A stretch of DNA of 64,000 bases, from positions 1,178,001 to 1,242,000 of the forward strand of contig NC_091056.1 of the NCBI RefSeq assembly GCF_963966145.1. Direction: 5' to 3'. Numbering within the stretch: the first letter of the stretch is position 1; each line of letters starts with the position of its first letter. This DNA is from Tenebrio molitor (lineage: Eukaryota; Arthropoda; Insecta; Coleoptera; Tenebrionidae). Both the position numbers and the translations under genes were made by a program. The notes beneath the pieces were generated by a model, which saw nothing but the letters and a program-made list of their open reading frames with translations, was not told the origin of the DNA and did not search any database. This document shows, one piece after another, positions 23,502 to 34,449 of this stretch.

Positions 23502-25093
23502 TTAACCAAAGTTCGCCAAGGATATTGTTAAGGTGTTCCTGAAATTTTGAAGTTCAATATTTGATAAAACTACAACTTTTTTTGCATCTTCAATTGGAAA
23601 CAATTGTTTCGTAACTTCTTGAATAGGTGTTTTCTTAATAGGGCTTTTCTTTTGTAAGTCAACATTATCACAGATTTTATTTGTAGTATCTTTGGCAGTC
23701 TTTTGTTTCTTATTTTTGGGTTTAACATTTTTCACAGAAATTTTCTGGGATTTTTCCATCCTTTTCCTCTTTCTTTCTTCTTTTTCCAATTCAATATGAT
23801 TCTTTTTTTGTTTCTTGTCAATTTGTATATTTTACCATTCAGCCGACGTCAGCACAAAAGGCAATTTTTTTGTTTTGTTTTTTGTTGCTTTTGCCTTTCC
23901 TCTCTGGCGTGGCTGGCCAGTTTAAAAACCCTTTTATTATAGGTGAATTTTTTATTTTCAACAATTCTTCGGTTCTATAGATTTCAATAAATTCTTTATC
24001 CTTATTTATCACATTTTTATTTGTACTTTCTATTTGAACTTTTTCAGTCTCATCGTGTGTGGTTTCAAAGATTTCTTCAGTCTTCTTAACATCAGCCATG
24101 GTCAAAGTTGATTCATTACCAGCAGTTTCGTTCCAATCATTATTGTTAAATTCAATACTATCAGGGATCAGATCTATATCTAATGGGATGCCTTCAACTT
24201 CTTCAGTACCAACGATAGTTTCAGTTAATACCTCGACCGAACTTCTTGGTGTGTGAGGTATATCTGTGTTTTGGAGATCTATCCCAATTCCAGGTGAGGT
24301 CGAAAAAATTATAGGTATATTGGATATATCAAAATATTCAGTGTCTTCTATGATCCTACTCGTTTCAGCTTCAACTTCTTCTTGCACAGTTACTGCGTTA
24401 ACATCTGGGACCGAGTCGGGAACTAAATTTTGTTTGTTGCTATTCTTTGTAAATTTTTTATATAATTGATACAGTATTAAAAAATTCTCATCGTCGATGT
24501 TATCGTCTTCTGTGTTAATATTTTGAAAAATTCCTATCTTTTCTTGTCCTACAATTTTTTCAAAATCCAAAAAACGGATAACGCAGTTTTCGTTAATTAG
24601 CTTGTTTTCAATCCTTGGTACGTCTTTCGATTTGTTGGAACCAACTACGAATGTCGGCCTCACTGACATTGGCACTAGCTAAGGTCACAGCTTCAGGTTG
24701 ACGCTCTGTCAGTTCTTGGTGCCTTCCTAGAAAGCCTTTGTACCATCCTTCACCCGGATGGTTATCCTTAAAAGGATTCTGGCGGGGATTGGCCTCTAGA
24801 AAATGATGGACGCTAGCCTGGAGATCTTCTTTTCTTTGTGGAAAGCCCTTTCGTAAACTTTCACGAATCCACGTTACTAGGAGGTTTTCTTCAACATTAG
24901 ACAGAATTCGAGCAGGTCCAAATGATGTTTTAGAAAATTTTTGACTCATTCTAAATTGAATAGTGGCACGGGGCACATTATATTTCCGAGCTGCAGCCTT
25001 TTTCGACAGCTCGTTCTCAATTTCAAGAAGTGCATTTTGCACATCTTCCGTGTATTTCTTTTGATAAACGTCCCCTTCAATTTTTTTCGGCAT
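23502..25093 (-). pseudogene. pogo transposase with its catalytic core deleted (copy b)
   Basis: The N-terminal part (24608-25093) starts MPKKIEGDVYQKKYTE and holds a psq-type HTH (KKAAARKYNVPRATIQFRM) and the second Tc5-type HTH (WIRESLRKGFPQRKEDL, GEGWYKGFLGRHQEL). It then jumps in a different frame to the C-terminal tail (23839-24620): FLDFEKIVGQEK, an acidic stretch of about 150 residues, and KGFLNWPATPERKGKS, which marks pogo tails. A Lys-rich end follows at 23502-23789. No DDE segment remains, so the whole catalytic domain was lost near 24610. The product could bind DNA but not cut it. The Met at 25093 fits the family start. Confidence 0.75.
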
Positions 25094-26158
25094 TTTCTAT
25101 AGGTACCCTTATTTTGCACGAAAACCAAAATAACTAGTTATTGACACCCTATTTAAACTAGTTATTGGCATGGTGTCAATAACTGACCAGACAATATTTC
25201 GACTAACAAATGGAAAACAACTTTAAAATGTAACAAGATGAATTAAAACTTCCTACAAGTTATTTATTTTCAAAAAATCCACAACGTCAGTCATTGGCAT
25301 AAGGTGCCAATAATTGTAAAAGGTCCGCCGTGAATATACCAAATATTGGCACCCTAAAAACTCACGTTATATTGATAATGTATGGTTACAAAAGCTGTAA
25401 TTCGGTTTGTTATTTAATCTTTAGTTAAAAAAGACAAACAAAATCGATGTCACAAACGATCCCGATAAGATATGACAATTTTTCGAACCTTCTACTCTAA
25501 AGGATTTCAGTGAAACTTACCTTATAGGACTCGACCACAAACACCGACCACAACAATCGTTCGCCATTAGCGTACGTGCCAATCTTCGAACATAAAATTA
25601 ACCAGGGCATAGTGTGCAATGTTGCCAAATAGTATCCAACTTATCATAAAATGTGAAAACGAGTATAATTTCTTATTATTTGAAATAACTGCAACACGGT
25701 GCCAATAACTAAGGGGGTGACAACGACTGTACCGCTAGGTCGCCCAAGTTTTTTTATTTCGATCTTGTCGGTGGCAGATCGACTACAGAATGGTTCCGCT
25801 ATCAAACTTTGCACAGAATTCATGTTTCTTCTGATAAAAACAATCGCCGTTAACATACCTTTGCAGTTTGCTTGCAACCTGCTGGGACCTTATGGAATGG
25901 ACTTGAACGAAGAAGAGAAGGCTCGCTAATACGCAAGCGTCGAATGTAATCGGCTGGGTTGCATTCTGTATGCAAACCAGATGCAAACCAGCATCCAACA
26001 TGGGTAGGTATCACGGATTCACGAAAACGGCAAATAGAGAAAGTGCTTGGTGTTTAAGTAAATACGTATGAACTTATGTAATTTATTATTCATATACATT
26101 ATCAATTAAATCGAATATATTAATATACGAAAATTACTTTCGTAAATATTTTTTGATA

Positions 26159-28228
26159 TTATTTTTGGGGGTTGAACAAACCTGCAAACCATAGGTAAAG
26201 CCACACTGCCCAATAATACATTTCACTCCCGTCTGTGCACTGTTCATGTGCCCAACCGCGACAGTTTTTTCTTTTCTCAGTTGCAGATTTGCCCCTTGCT
26301 CCCTTCTTTTTGATGGGCGTGTCGGTCAAAATAGCTGTTGTCCTCTTCTTTCTCCCCTTTTTTGTAGCCTGTCTTGGACCAGCTTTTCGAAGCGGTCGCA
26401 CCTCTTCAGGAGTACGAACAGACTTTGCGCAATTCTTTTTTAGTCCGGAAAGACCAGCTTGTGGTGTTGCATCCTTAATTAATCTTACCCTTTTGGAACA
26501 AGAGGGCGTAACATTTTTGATAACCGGTGAAGAGCGGGAGCCCGTAAGAGTGTTAGTACTTGGAGAGGCGTCTGGTTCTGGCGTCATAGTTGTTTGACGA
26601 CTTGTAGAAGGCTGAGGTGACTTTGGTGGCATTTCCGGTAATAGATCTTGGTTCTTGGTTCAGATAAACTTTTAAACGAGAAACGTTCCAATAAAATGGT
26701 CTGTGAATATCCAATAGGAGGATAGCGTCGATCCGAGAGGATCGATTGTGTTTCAGAGATGAAACACAAGTATTTTAAGAATCTACGCTGCAAATGTTCA
26801 ATACTAGCAATGCGAACAGCATGATGAGGAAACCAAACAATCGACGCATATTCAAGTTTACTTCTGACAAATGATTGAAATAATTGTATTAATGTGGAGA
26901 TATTAGAGAAATCTCTGGTATTCCTAATAATATAGCCTTATGTCTTCCAGGAATTTTTATAACAGAGTTGATGTGGCCTGTAAAAGACAGCTTATTATCA
27001 AACAGCACTCCCAAGTCAGAAACCAATTCAGGTCTCTCCAAAACAGCACCATTAATATTATAATCAAATTCAATCTTTTGTTTTTTATTACTAAGAGTCA
27101 TTACAACACATTTGGCTATATTTAACTGAAGGCTATTTCGTATGCACCAAGTGGGGATTAAATCAATATTATCCTGCAACTTGACACAATCACGAACTTC
27201 TCTAATAGACGTAAAAATCTTCATATCATCTGACTACAGCAAACAGGATACTGAAAGATCCTCAATTATGTCATTAATAAAAATACTGAAGAGTGGCGGT
27301 CTCAACACAGATCCTTGAGGCACACCAGAGAAGCAATCAAAAACATTGGAACGATGTCCATGAACACTAACAAACTGCCTACGACCACTCAGGTAAGAAT
27401 ACAAAAAATTTACAAAGTTAGAAGAGCAACCCAATGTCTCCAGCTTTCTGGCAAGGATTTCATGGTCCAGCCTATCAAAAGCCTTTGAAAACTCAGTATA
27501 TAGGCCCAGATCCATTGAATTAGCTACATACTGTGTGAAAGTACATAAATTGGATATCGTTGACCTACCTCTCACAAAGCCATGTTGTGACTCTGAGATA
27601 TAACTTTTAAAATGAAAAGACAAGTTATCTGATATTATGAATTCAAAACTTATGGCTGCAGTGGGGCGAAAATGATAAAACCGTGGCTCCATGGGCTTTG
27701 CAATAATCTAGGGCAGCGACAGACAAATGCGAATCGTGATTATCTAAGAGTAGTAGTCAGGGTCTTTCTACAGATGGTTTTGCATGGTCAACGAAATGTT
27801 TCATACATTCTACAAAGTGTTCCTCCTTCATCCATCCTGAAAGGTTAGCCCCTTCTGCACTTCCAATGGGTGCACTATTTAGAAAGTAATTCTTAAAGTG
27901 TACCCTTGGGAAAATAAAGAATGGTGGAATTTTGTTTCCTGTAGCTGACACCGTCATAGCAACGGTTACCAACGTTCCTCGTTCTGCTGAAACTATTCTG
28001 CCTATCTGCTTAAATCCCCATTTTGCCACAACTCGATCAGGTCTTTGCACTGTTGTAATTCCAGTTTCATCCATATTCCAAATGTCCTTAGCACCAATTT
28101 TTAGCCGGTCAAGCACAGTCTTCAAATTGTCAAAAAATTTGTTAACGTTTTCTTTGTTAAAATTTGAAGCCCTTGATAGGTTAGTTGCTTCTAGTTTACG
28201 GATTGAGAGCTTTTTATGTCGTTTTAGG
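26159..28228 (-). pseudogene. pogo-type transposase (copy c) with PHD remnant, split by a LINE fragment
   Basis: From 28225 the minus strand reads LKRHKKLSIRKLEATNLSRA, then IWNMDETGITTVQRPDRVV (first catalytic Asp, 27757-28125). SAERGTLVTVAMTVSATGNK and LLLLDNHDSHLS (second Asp) follow, ending in SPHCSHK near 27655. The tail resumes at 26632 with RTPEEVRPLRKAGPR, ILTDTPIKKK and CRGWAHEQC, a PHD-like remnant that in related proteins forms a C-terminal finger. The third catalytic Asp region is lost at the LINE junction. The HTH part upstream of 28228 is replaced by a P-element fragment. It is clearly dead. Confidence 0.75.
26635..27650 (-). mobile_element. Jockey-group LINE fragment (J3): RT region
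   Basis: The frame at 27234-27692 passes from pogo sequence into SESQHGFVRGRSTISNLC, EFSKAFDRLDHE, FSGVPQGSVL and FINDIIEDL. The catalytic box is disrupted near 27230. The C-terminal part at 26889-27224 has WCIRNSLQLNIAKC and LVSDLGVLFDNKLSF, and 26640-26793 has QRRFLKYLCF and PPIGYSQTILLERF. The order matches J4 ORF2. It is truncated at both ends relative to J4 and lies inside pogo copy c. No target duplication was evident, so deletion or recombination may have followed insertion. Confidence 0.75.
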
Positions 28229-28450
28229 TAACCTGTCTATTTCCAGTGATTCAATAATCTCCATAAAATTATTTAAAAAACCGACTGTCTCATTGTAAAT
28301 TTCAAGATTAAATTTACTAAGAGCGTTAGCTGGTGATCTTGATGTCATAAGATAAAACCATTTTTCTATTTGGTCTACAAACCAAACAGTTGTTAAGTAT
28401 TCTGGCTTTTTTAAATGATCAGCTAGGAATTTAGTGTACTCTGGCAAATC
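28229..28450 (-). pseudogene. P-element/THAP9-like transposase fragment
   Basis: About 75 residues: FVDQIEKWFYLMTSRSPANA, then LSKFNLEIYNETVGFLNNFM. In P-element-derived transposases this [VI]xKWFxLMTSR segment lies in the GTP-binding insertion region. It ends abruptly at the junction with pogo copy c. No other P-type motif is contiguous. Confidence 0.55.
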
Positions 28451-28539
28451 AAGTGAAACGAGGTTATGTCACGGTGTTGTCACTATGGAACTTAGCAAAA
28501 GCCCCGAAAATAACTCTCAACGGTACCAACTATATGTAG

Positions 28540-29827
28540 TGTTACGCTTCAAATTTCGCGGCAAATCGTAAATTCTAGAAAGTTCGCGAACATTCCAGAA
28601 TGGGCTTTCGGACCCCGACTTTCGGTACCGGCCGCGACGAATTTGCGAGAGAAGGGGCAAAAGGTATAAAAGGTGGAACCGACGCCATTTTCAGGGGCTT
28701 CACGACCATAGCGCCGAGTGTGTGTGTTTGTGTTCAAAAGGGGGGGATTAGGAGATGTTTTCCCAGTGCAACAGGTGTTGGCGAGCCCGTGGAGGAAGTC
28801 CGTGTCAGCTGGAGAAGACCTCCAGAGGGTACTCCAACCATACGCTGCGGCGGATCAAGACTTCCTACACGAGGGTCAACGACCCTACGCTTCGGCAGAT
28901 CAGACATCGCCACCCTGTTGAGCCGTCGTCATCCCCCAGGATCCTTCCGGAGAGCCAGACCTCACGCCGGACAGCCATCGGTCGAGGACCCCAGCATCCA
29001 GGAACCGTAAATATCTGTCAAGGTCTCTCGGCGTCTCTTTGTCACACAGTTTTCGTAATCGGACCTGAAGTGACCTCGCCAGGAAAGACGAGTCGACAGG
29101 TTCTCGCCACCTTTTTTGTCACTTCTTACATCGGGGCTTCGTTTTCTTTTTCTAAACATTTCATTCCTAGGAAGGGTCGAGGGGAGGAAGGACCCCGAGG
29201 ACCTTCCGTGGATACGGACGCCGTAGCGGATTAGCGGCGAAAAGAGGGACTCCTCGCTCTTCCTGGAAACTCCTCGAATCATCTTCGGCGTCCAAGAGCT
29301 GGTGTAAGGAATTTCTTCCTTTCAATATTGTCATTTCAATTTAACCAACGCCTGGTCAGAGAACCGGCTTTCTTTTAAAAAATTTTACCTTTCGTATTTC
29401 GTGCGCCTTCTGCGCTTTGAACAGTCAATTTAAATTATTGTTATTTGTCACCTCATCAATTTAAATTATTGTTATTTGTCACCCCATCATATTTTCGTAA
29501 TTATAGCATTTGTTTTCATTTATTGTACCGCATAGAAACAGAGTTTTCAGTCATCAATTTTTTTGTAGGTTACAGTTGTATCGCCCGAAGAGGCATCTAG
29601 GTTATCCTGTTTAGTAATTTGTCTTTTCTGGACTGTAATACCTAAAGTTGGGAATTAAACTCTTGTAACTTGTTTATGCGTTTCCATCCAGCTCCTGGAG
29701 CTTTACCGTGCCTGTTACTGTTAGCCTTTATATTTTTATCATCATTGTTACACTCTCGAAACGTTGGTGTAAGCGTTGGCAACCGAGGAGTCATTCAGTC
29801 ACGAGAAAAAGCGTTATTATTATAACA
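28540..29827 (+). mobile_element. Solo LTR, 1288 bp, with 4-bp target duplication and TATA box
   Basis: It begins tgttacgcttc and ends ttattataaca, giving TGTTA/TAACA terminal inversions. The flanks are gtag on both sides (28536-28539 and 29828-29831). The body is GC-rich and has a promoter-like aaaaggtataaaaggtgg near 28665 on the plus strand, consistent with a U3-R boundary. Open frames across it lack recognisable domains. No gag-pol lies on either side, so it is read as a solo LTR. Ty3/gypsy is likely from the 4-bp duplication; I did not find a second copy of this LTR. Confidence 0.7.
28665..28670 (+). promoter_or_regulatory. TATA box of solo LTR
   Basis: The sequence ggtataaaagg lies about 125 bp into the LTR on the strand defined by its TG start. 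It is the best core-promoter candidate in this GC-rich region. No polyadenylation signal could be placed with certainty; ggaattaaactc near 29650 is a weak candidate. Confidence 0.5.
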
Positions 29828-29831
29828 GTAG

Positions 29832-31200
29832 GTACTGTTACATTTAAAAAAAGTGCAAGTATTCTCAATGATTCGATCATCGTGCGCACTACTCGCGGCG
29901 AGTTCGTTTTCCGCCAGGAATAATAAAAACCCGAATTGTGAGGGGCGAAACTATAAAAGACAGGAAAGAGTGCGGGGTAGGGTTTTTGATCTTTGGTCTT
30001 TGGTCAGGGAGGTCAGATCGGTGCGGGACTGTGAAAGGGGCTGAAACGGCGAGAAAAGGGTCTGGAGATGTCGAGGGTCCGAAGAGGGTGAGGCTGGAAG
30101 AAGAGTCCAGGAAGTCCAAACCCAGACGCCGAGGAGCGGATTTACGGATCCCCGACGGAAGGTTCGCGGAGAACCAAACGCCGGAGTGCGGAGTCACATT
30201 CCACGCCCGGATTTCGTCGTCCACCGTGGGCCCGAGGAAGTCCCCGAGGAAGGTCCAGGTCTCCAGAGACGTCGACCACCCCGTGACGATCAAGGCCAGG
30301 ATGATAGAAAAAAATTTTAGTTTTTGGGAAGCTAGCGCGTCGTTTCAGGCAGAACGTTTTTTTTTTGTTCGGGTTTGAGTTATCGGTCTGCTGGTGACCT
30401 CGCCTGCAAACGGCCGGTCAGGCCGATAACAGGTTTTTTTTTGTAACAGTTCTTGTTATTTTATTTCTTTATCTTTTGTGTGTTCGTCCGCCGCGCGACT
30501 TCCTTCTCTTAGAATTTTCCTATTCTTTTGGGAAACGAGGTGGGGCCCGAGGGAACGGTCCCGCCAATCGTGGACGGCGTAGAAGAATAGCGTCGAGGAC
30601 GATATCGGGCTTCGCTTTCAGTTCCCCCTTTTTCTTTTTGATTTTTGTGTTTGAATCCCATTTAGTTTTCGAGAGTTTTTTTTTTATCGCGGGGACGGTA
30701 CAACCCTTCATTTTACACGTAATTAAGGAGTGTGAGAAAAGTTTTTATTGAAAATAACCAGATTTGTACGAGTGCAGGACTGAGTGAAAAGATATTCATT
30801 TCTTTTAAACCACTCGGAGTTTTCTTTCTTCCGGTTATCACCACCCACCCCCACATTTAGGTTGTACTCTCGAGCAGTCTCCAGTGCATCTCGACCCGAA
30901 GTCTATTAAATCGTTACTTTGAGAAAATTTCGCCATAAGGGAAAATAAATAACTTAACAGAACCAACCGTCAGAATCGAAAATTTGACATTCCCTATATT
31001 TTTAACTTTAACGTGGCAATATAAGGTCACCTCTATTCGACCGTAAATAGCGTTATACGTTAAACGCTAATAACGTTACGCTAGGCCATTTTCGCTCTGC
31101 CCATGCACAGCTGTCCTTTATTAACGTTACAACGTTATGTGACACTGCAATACCTCTATATTATTAAAAAAGTAACATTGTTAAATGTAATAATTATTTC
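29832..31200. other. GC-rich non-coding region, possibly LTR-derived
   Basis: The first 900 bp are GC-rich with a TATA-like actataaaagac near 29952, and start next to tgttacattt at 29836, which resembles an LTR start. I could not find a matching end or target duplication. Open frames here have skewed Arg/Gly/Pro content and no known domain. From 30760 the sequence becomes AT-rich. Confidence 0.4.
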
Positions 31201-31214
31201 AATTATTATAATGT

Positions 31215-31600
31215 CATCAAGGCATCATAAAACGGCCAGCAATCTAGCTTAATTTGTTGCAAGTCCTCAAATTTCTTTTTTGTTATTTTGCGGGCCGTCG
31301 AGAATACATTTCCAAATAGGCATTCTCGTAAATTAATATTTTTCGCACGCCGTGGTAACAGTTTATATTAATCATCAAAATCAATTTTGAAATAAATTTC
31401 TCCAGATGAAAGATATTGAATTTCCCGCAGGTCAGTTACGACGGGATCCTTTAGAGTTGTCCCTGGACGGATAGACTCATATTTGAGCTTGTTTTTATCA
31501 CCATAATTGATAAAAAACGCGTAATCTGGACATTTAACATCCTAAGGATTCATTAATTTTTCCATTTTCGAGTTTGTGTTTTCGCCTAGATTTTTCGCAC
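31215..31600 (-). pseudogene. Degenerate coding fragment of unknown transposon-like family
   Basis: On the minus strand, across one in-frame stop at 31543-31545 and further disruption, I read CPDYAFFINYGDKNKLKY, SIRPGTTLKDPVVTDLREIQ, GEIYFKIDFDD and then KFEDLQQIKLDCWPFYDAL. The PVxTDLRxxxY pattern recurs in uncharacterised proteins linked to DNA transposons in many animals, but I cannot name the family with confidence. It abuts the RNase H end of the gypsy element and may be older sequence into which that element inserted. Confidence 0.35.
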
Positions 31601-33816
31601 AATCTTGCATAATCTGATGGCAATATTTCAAAGCGCTTACTACGGCCAAGATTTCGAGTTCATACGAATGGTATCTGGATTCCGTAGGTGTAGTGGCTTT
31701 ACTAAAGTAAGCAACTACTTTTTTTTAATCATCATGAATCGGGATGATAATGGCACCGAAGCCTTTACTACTCGCGTCGGTGTGTAGTTCAGTGGGTAGT
31801 GAAGGGTTAAAAATGGTTAGAACAGGTTCGCTTGCAAGGATATTTACGACGTAATTGAATGCATCAGTATGTTTTTGTGACCACTGCCAAACAGCGTCAT
31901 GTTTTAAAAGTGTCGATAAAACACGCGTTTTTACAGAAAATTGAGGAATCAATTTTCGAAAGTAGCCTGCAAGTCCCAAAAATTGCCGGACTTCTTTCAC
32001 ATTCATTGACGGTTTGATGGCTTTTAGAACATTTGCTTTAGACGGACTTGGTTTAACTTCACCATTTGATATCACACGACCTAGATATTCTACTTCTGTT
32101 TGAAGGAAAGAACATTTTTCAACATTAATGGAGAAACCGTGCGATTGTAGGGTGGTTAAAACCTTTCGTAAATTCGCTAGTCCTTTCTTAACGGTAGTGG
32201 AAGGAATCAACACATCGTCTAAGTAAACTAAGGCAATTCCCTCTTGGATTTCCGATTGAAGTGCAGTATTAATTGCTCTTTGATAGATGGAAGGGGCGTT
32301 GGCCAACCCAAAAGGCATACGGAGGTATTCATATTGGCCGTCTGGGGTAACAAATGCTAGTTTCTCAATTGAGTCAGGGTGGACTGGTATTTGATGGAAA
32401 CCGGCTGCCATGTCAACAGTGGTAAAATAAGTACTCCCGCTCAGACAATCTACTCGCGCTCTGAAATCAACAACGAGTCCCGGTTGTCCATTTTTTTTTC
32501 TTTACTAATAAGCAAGGACTGGCATAGGGTGATCGTGAGGGTTGTATAATTAAATTCGCCAATAGTTATTGGGGTAGGAATTTTGGTTCCAGTTGTAGCC
32601 ATTGCCTTAAATTCGTTCAAGATTGATTCAATTGTCGATGGTTCATTATTATGACTCAATAGTGGTTCATATTGCAGAGTTGATCCTGATTTAGTATGAG
32701 TTAGTAAATTCAGAAAGTCTAAACCCAAAAGCGCATCGCAAGAAACGGCCTCGTCATCAACTACCTGCAATTTATGAATCAATGTGTTGCTGTTTATCGT
32801 TACGTTTGCATTGACTATACCGGGACATTTTTTAACATTGAACGTACCCCATACTTATTCCCTATGTTCAGTTTTAAAAAACACAGGTCAATGCATGTAT
32901 GTAATCACGTAACCAAGGTAACGAAAATAAGTACTTGACTGTTTAACAAAATGGTCGAGTTGTTTGAAGAAGAAATACACATAATGCAGTTATTCTATGC
33001 CAATCAGAGCATTAGAAATGTGCGTGACATTTCCAATGCAACACATGATAGACCAATTCCATCAGTCGGAACAATTTTTAACATTATTTTAAAATCTCTG
33101 GTGTTCGATATAGTTGGTTGCATAGCAACTTACAATGCAATTATCTGTGTTTTTTAAAATTGAACATAGGGAATACGTATGGACTATGTTCAGAGTTAAA
33201 AAAATGTCCCGATATGTGACAAAGAAATGATACCGCCGACCTCCGAGAGTTCGGCGCACTCGGAAATCAGTTCCATTTGCAACAACACAACCAGTGACGA
33301 TCTTACCAATGATACTTGGGAACCCGTGTCTAGCAATACGCCCGTTCTACGTCCGTCGAGCTCGTGATTTGGCGTTAAACAGAAATTGACACGTTTAGTT
33401 TCTTAACTCGACCGCTGATTTAGTTTTGAACGGGTTTCATTTCGTTTACGTGTAAAACAATTTTCAATGTCGTGGCCTGATCGTTTGCAATATGTACAAA
33501 GAGAAACATCAATCGTTTTTCGAGGTATCTTTTCTGCGGCTGGAGACACTTCCCGTTCTCTTTTTACAGCACGTGTGCAATCTACACGCCGGGAATCTTT
33601 GTCATCAAGTAAGTCTCGTTCCATTCTAGTTCTGTGGTCAGTCGAGTGATTTCGTCTATCCATGCTTGTGGGTCGTCCCTTGTAGGCACAAACTCGGGCA
33701 ACACTACAACATCGGATGGCAAAGGGAGCAGCTGTGGACCTCATTCGATCTAACAATCGTTGTAGGACCATTTCCAGGGAGGATGTTGGGGTCGACGTAG
33801 TTTCTTCCTCCTCCAT
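31600..33816 (-). pseudogene. Ty3/gypsy gag knuckle, protease, RT and RNase H, broken
   Basis: From right to left: a CCHC knuckle CTYCKRSGHDIENC (33403-33816), then the retropepsin site GVLLDTGSQVSLV (about 33315). After a MITE comes VSCDALLGLDFL (32450-32782). RT starts as KKKMDN near 32490 and jumps, with about 20 residues missing and a frame change, to TVDMAAGFHQIPVHP; LVYLDDVLIP is the catalytic box (31725-32411). RNase H begins LHTDASSKGFGA and, past a stop, YHSYELEILAVVSALKY ends near 31615. No integrase follows. The order is typical of Ty3/gypsy. LTRs were not identified, so this is an internal fragment. Confidence 0.8.
32820..33212 (+). mobile_element. 393-bp mariner MITE keeping part of the transposase HTH
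   Basis: The ends ccgggacattttttaacatt and, in reverse complement, tcgggacatttttttaactc are similar for about 70 bp. TA flanks both ends (32818-32819 and 33213-33214). Between them, a plus-strand frame at 32951-33157 starts MVELFEEEIHIMQLFYANQS and keeps DRPIPSVGTI of the DUF4817-type HTH, so it is an internal-deletion derivative of a transposase gene. It sits in the gypsy protease; without it and one TA, protease reads SLSH-IVNANVT in frame. Confidence 0.85.
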
Positions 33817-34449
33817 GTCAATTTGTATTTATTTAGAAATGGCTGCGGTGTATGAGCACGCGGTGACACGCACCCGGCTGTCCCTCTTTTTTCCTTGTGT
33901 CTATAAAAGTACTATCCACCCGCGCACACGTGTTTTGCAATCCCACTTCTGATGTTATATTTTAATTCTTAAATGTAAGGAGTACAACGGTTGTAATATA
34001 TGATTAACAGGGACGTAACGATTTATCTGTCTCTTGCAAGGCCGGTTGTTGTTCTTCTTAAACTACACCATGGACATGCGCATGAGACGTAGCACATGAG
34101 AAAAGCCGCCAAATATAAAATATAGCGCTCTGGCGCTAACAAATGCAATAAATTAACGCAAATTTGTAAATAAACAAGAACACAATTAGTTATTTAGTTT
34201 TAAACATGTTTGGCACTTAAAATACTTTTGGTACAAATTTCTTTTCATAAGACATGTCTTGTAGTATGTTCTTTGGCATTATTGATATTTAATGCCCATA
34301 TTTATAAAATATATATTTTGGGTTCACACAAAACAGAGTCCTCTCGTCTTCTGCATTTTCATATACTGCTGTATTTTCTTCAAAATTATTTTTTTTAATA
34401 TGAGTACCTAGTAGGCTTTCCACATTCATAATTTATAAACGAATTTTCG
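33817..34449. other. No gene recognised
   Basis: It lies upstream of the gypsy gag fragment, where a leader and LTR would be expected. I could not identify LTR ends or a primer binding site. Confidence 0.35.

Larger units (their letters stand above)
22136..25735 (-). mobile_element. pogo-type element (copy b) with subterminal TTATTGGCACC repeats
   Basis: The ends read gggtaagcggtacagttatt on the left and, in reverse complement, gcggtacagtcgttgtcacc on the right. The TA target duplication is at 22134-22135 and 25736-25737. The outermost five bases are missing on the right. Around both ends the motif gttattggcacc recurs in both orientations: near 22150, 22337, 22360 and 22383, and near 25133, 25160, 25172, 25290-25315, 25345 and 25697. 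Inside are a transposase lacking its catalytic core and a solo LTR. Its host is a hAT transposase that it interrupts in frame. Confidence 0.8.
20455..25900 (-). pseudogene. hAT transposase (DUF4371 type) split by a pogo element and a mariner MITE
   Basis: Reading right to left: 25738-25877 encodes an N-terminus ending IEIKKLGRP. After the pogo insert, 21990-22133 continues TPNLNIKQAVSSKKRT and WICGCDVKNALF (TTF-type zinc finger). Then 21567-22019 has FPCLLFGGEESWTKIGF and GVFRGLINFSAELD, and about 21480-21540 has YSAVIADETSDVSN. Next, 21191-21379 has LIAQTYDGAAVMSG, and after the MITE, 20455-20639 has CWLNLFYKIMPHVDIFAKFQ. These are DUF4371-type hAT landmarks in the right order. Both inserts fall on a TA and rejoin the frame when removed. 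Other frameshifts and a small deletion near 21150 make it non-functional. Confidence 0.8.

Noticed and set aside
28600..29282. Several overlapping open frames of 60-160 codons on both strands in the GC-rich block
   Set aside because: They overlap in multiple frames, have Arg/Gly/Pro-skewed content without domains, and lie within a TG...CA block with a 4-bp duplication, so they are LTR sequence.
29889..30378. Two long antiparallel open frames of about 140 codons
   Set aside because: High GC removes stop codons by chance; both strands are open at once and neither has a recognisable motif.
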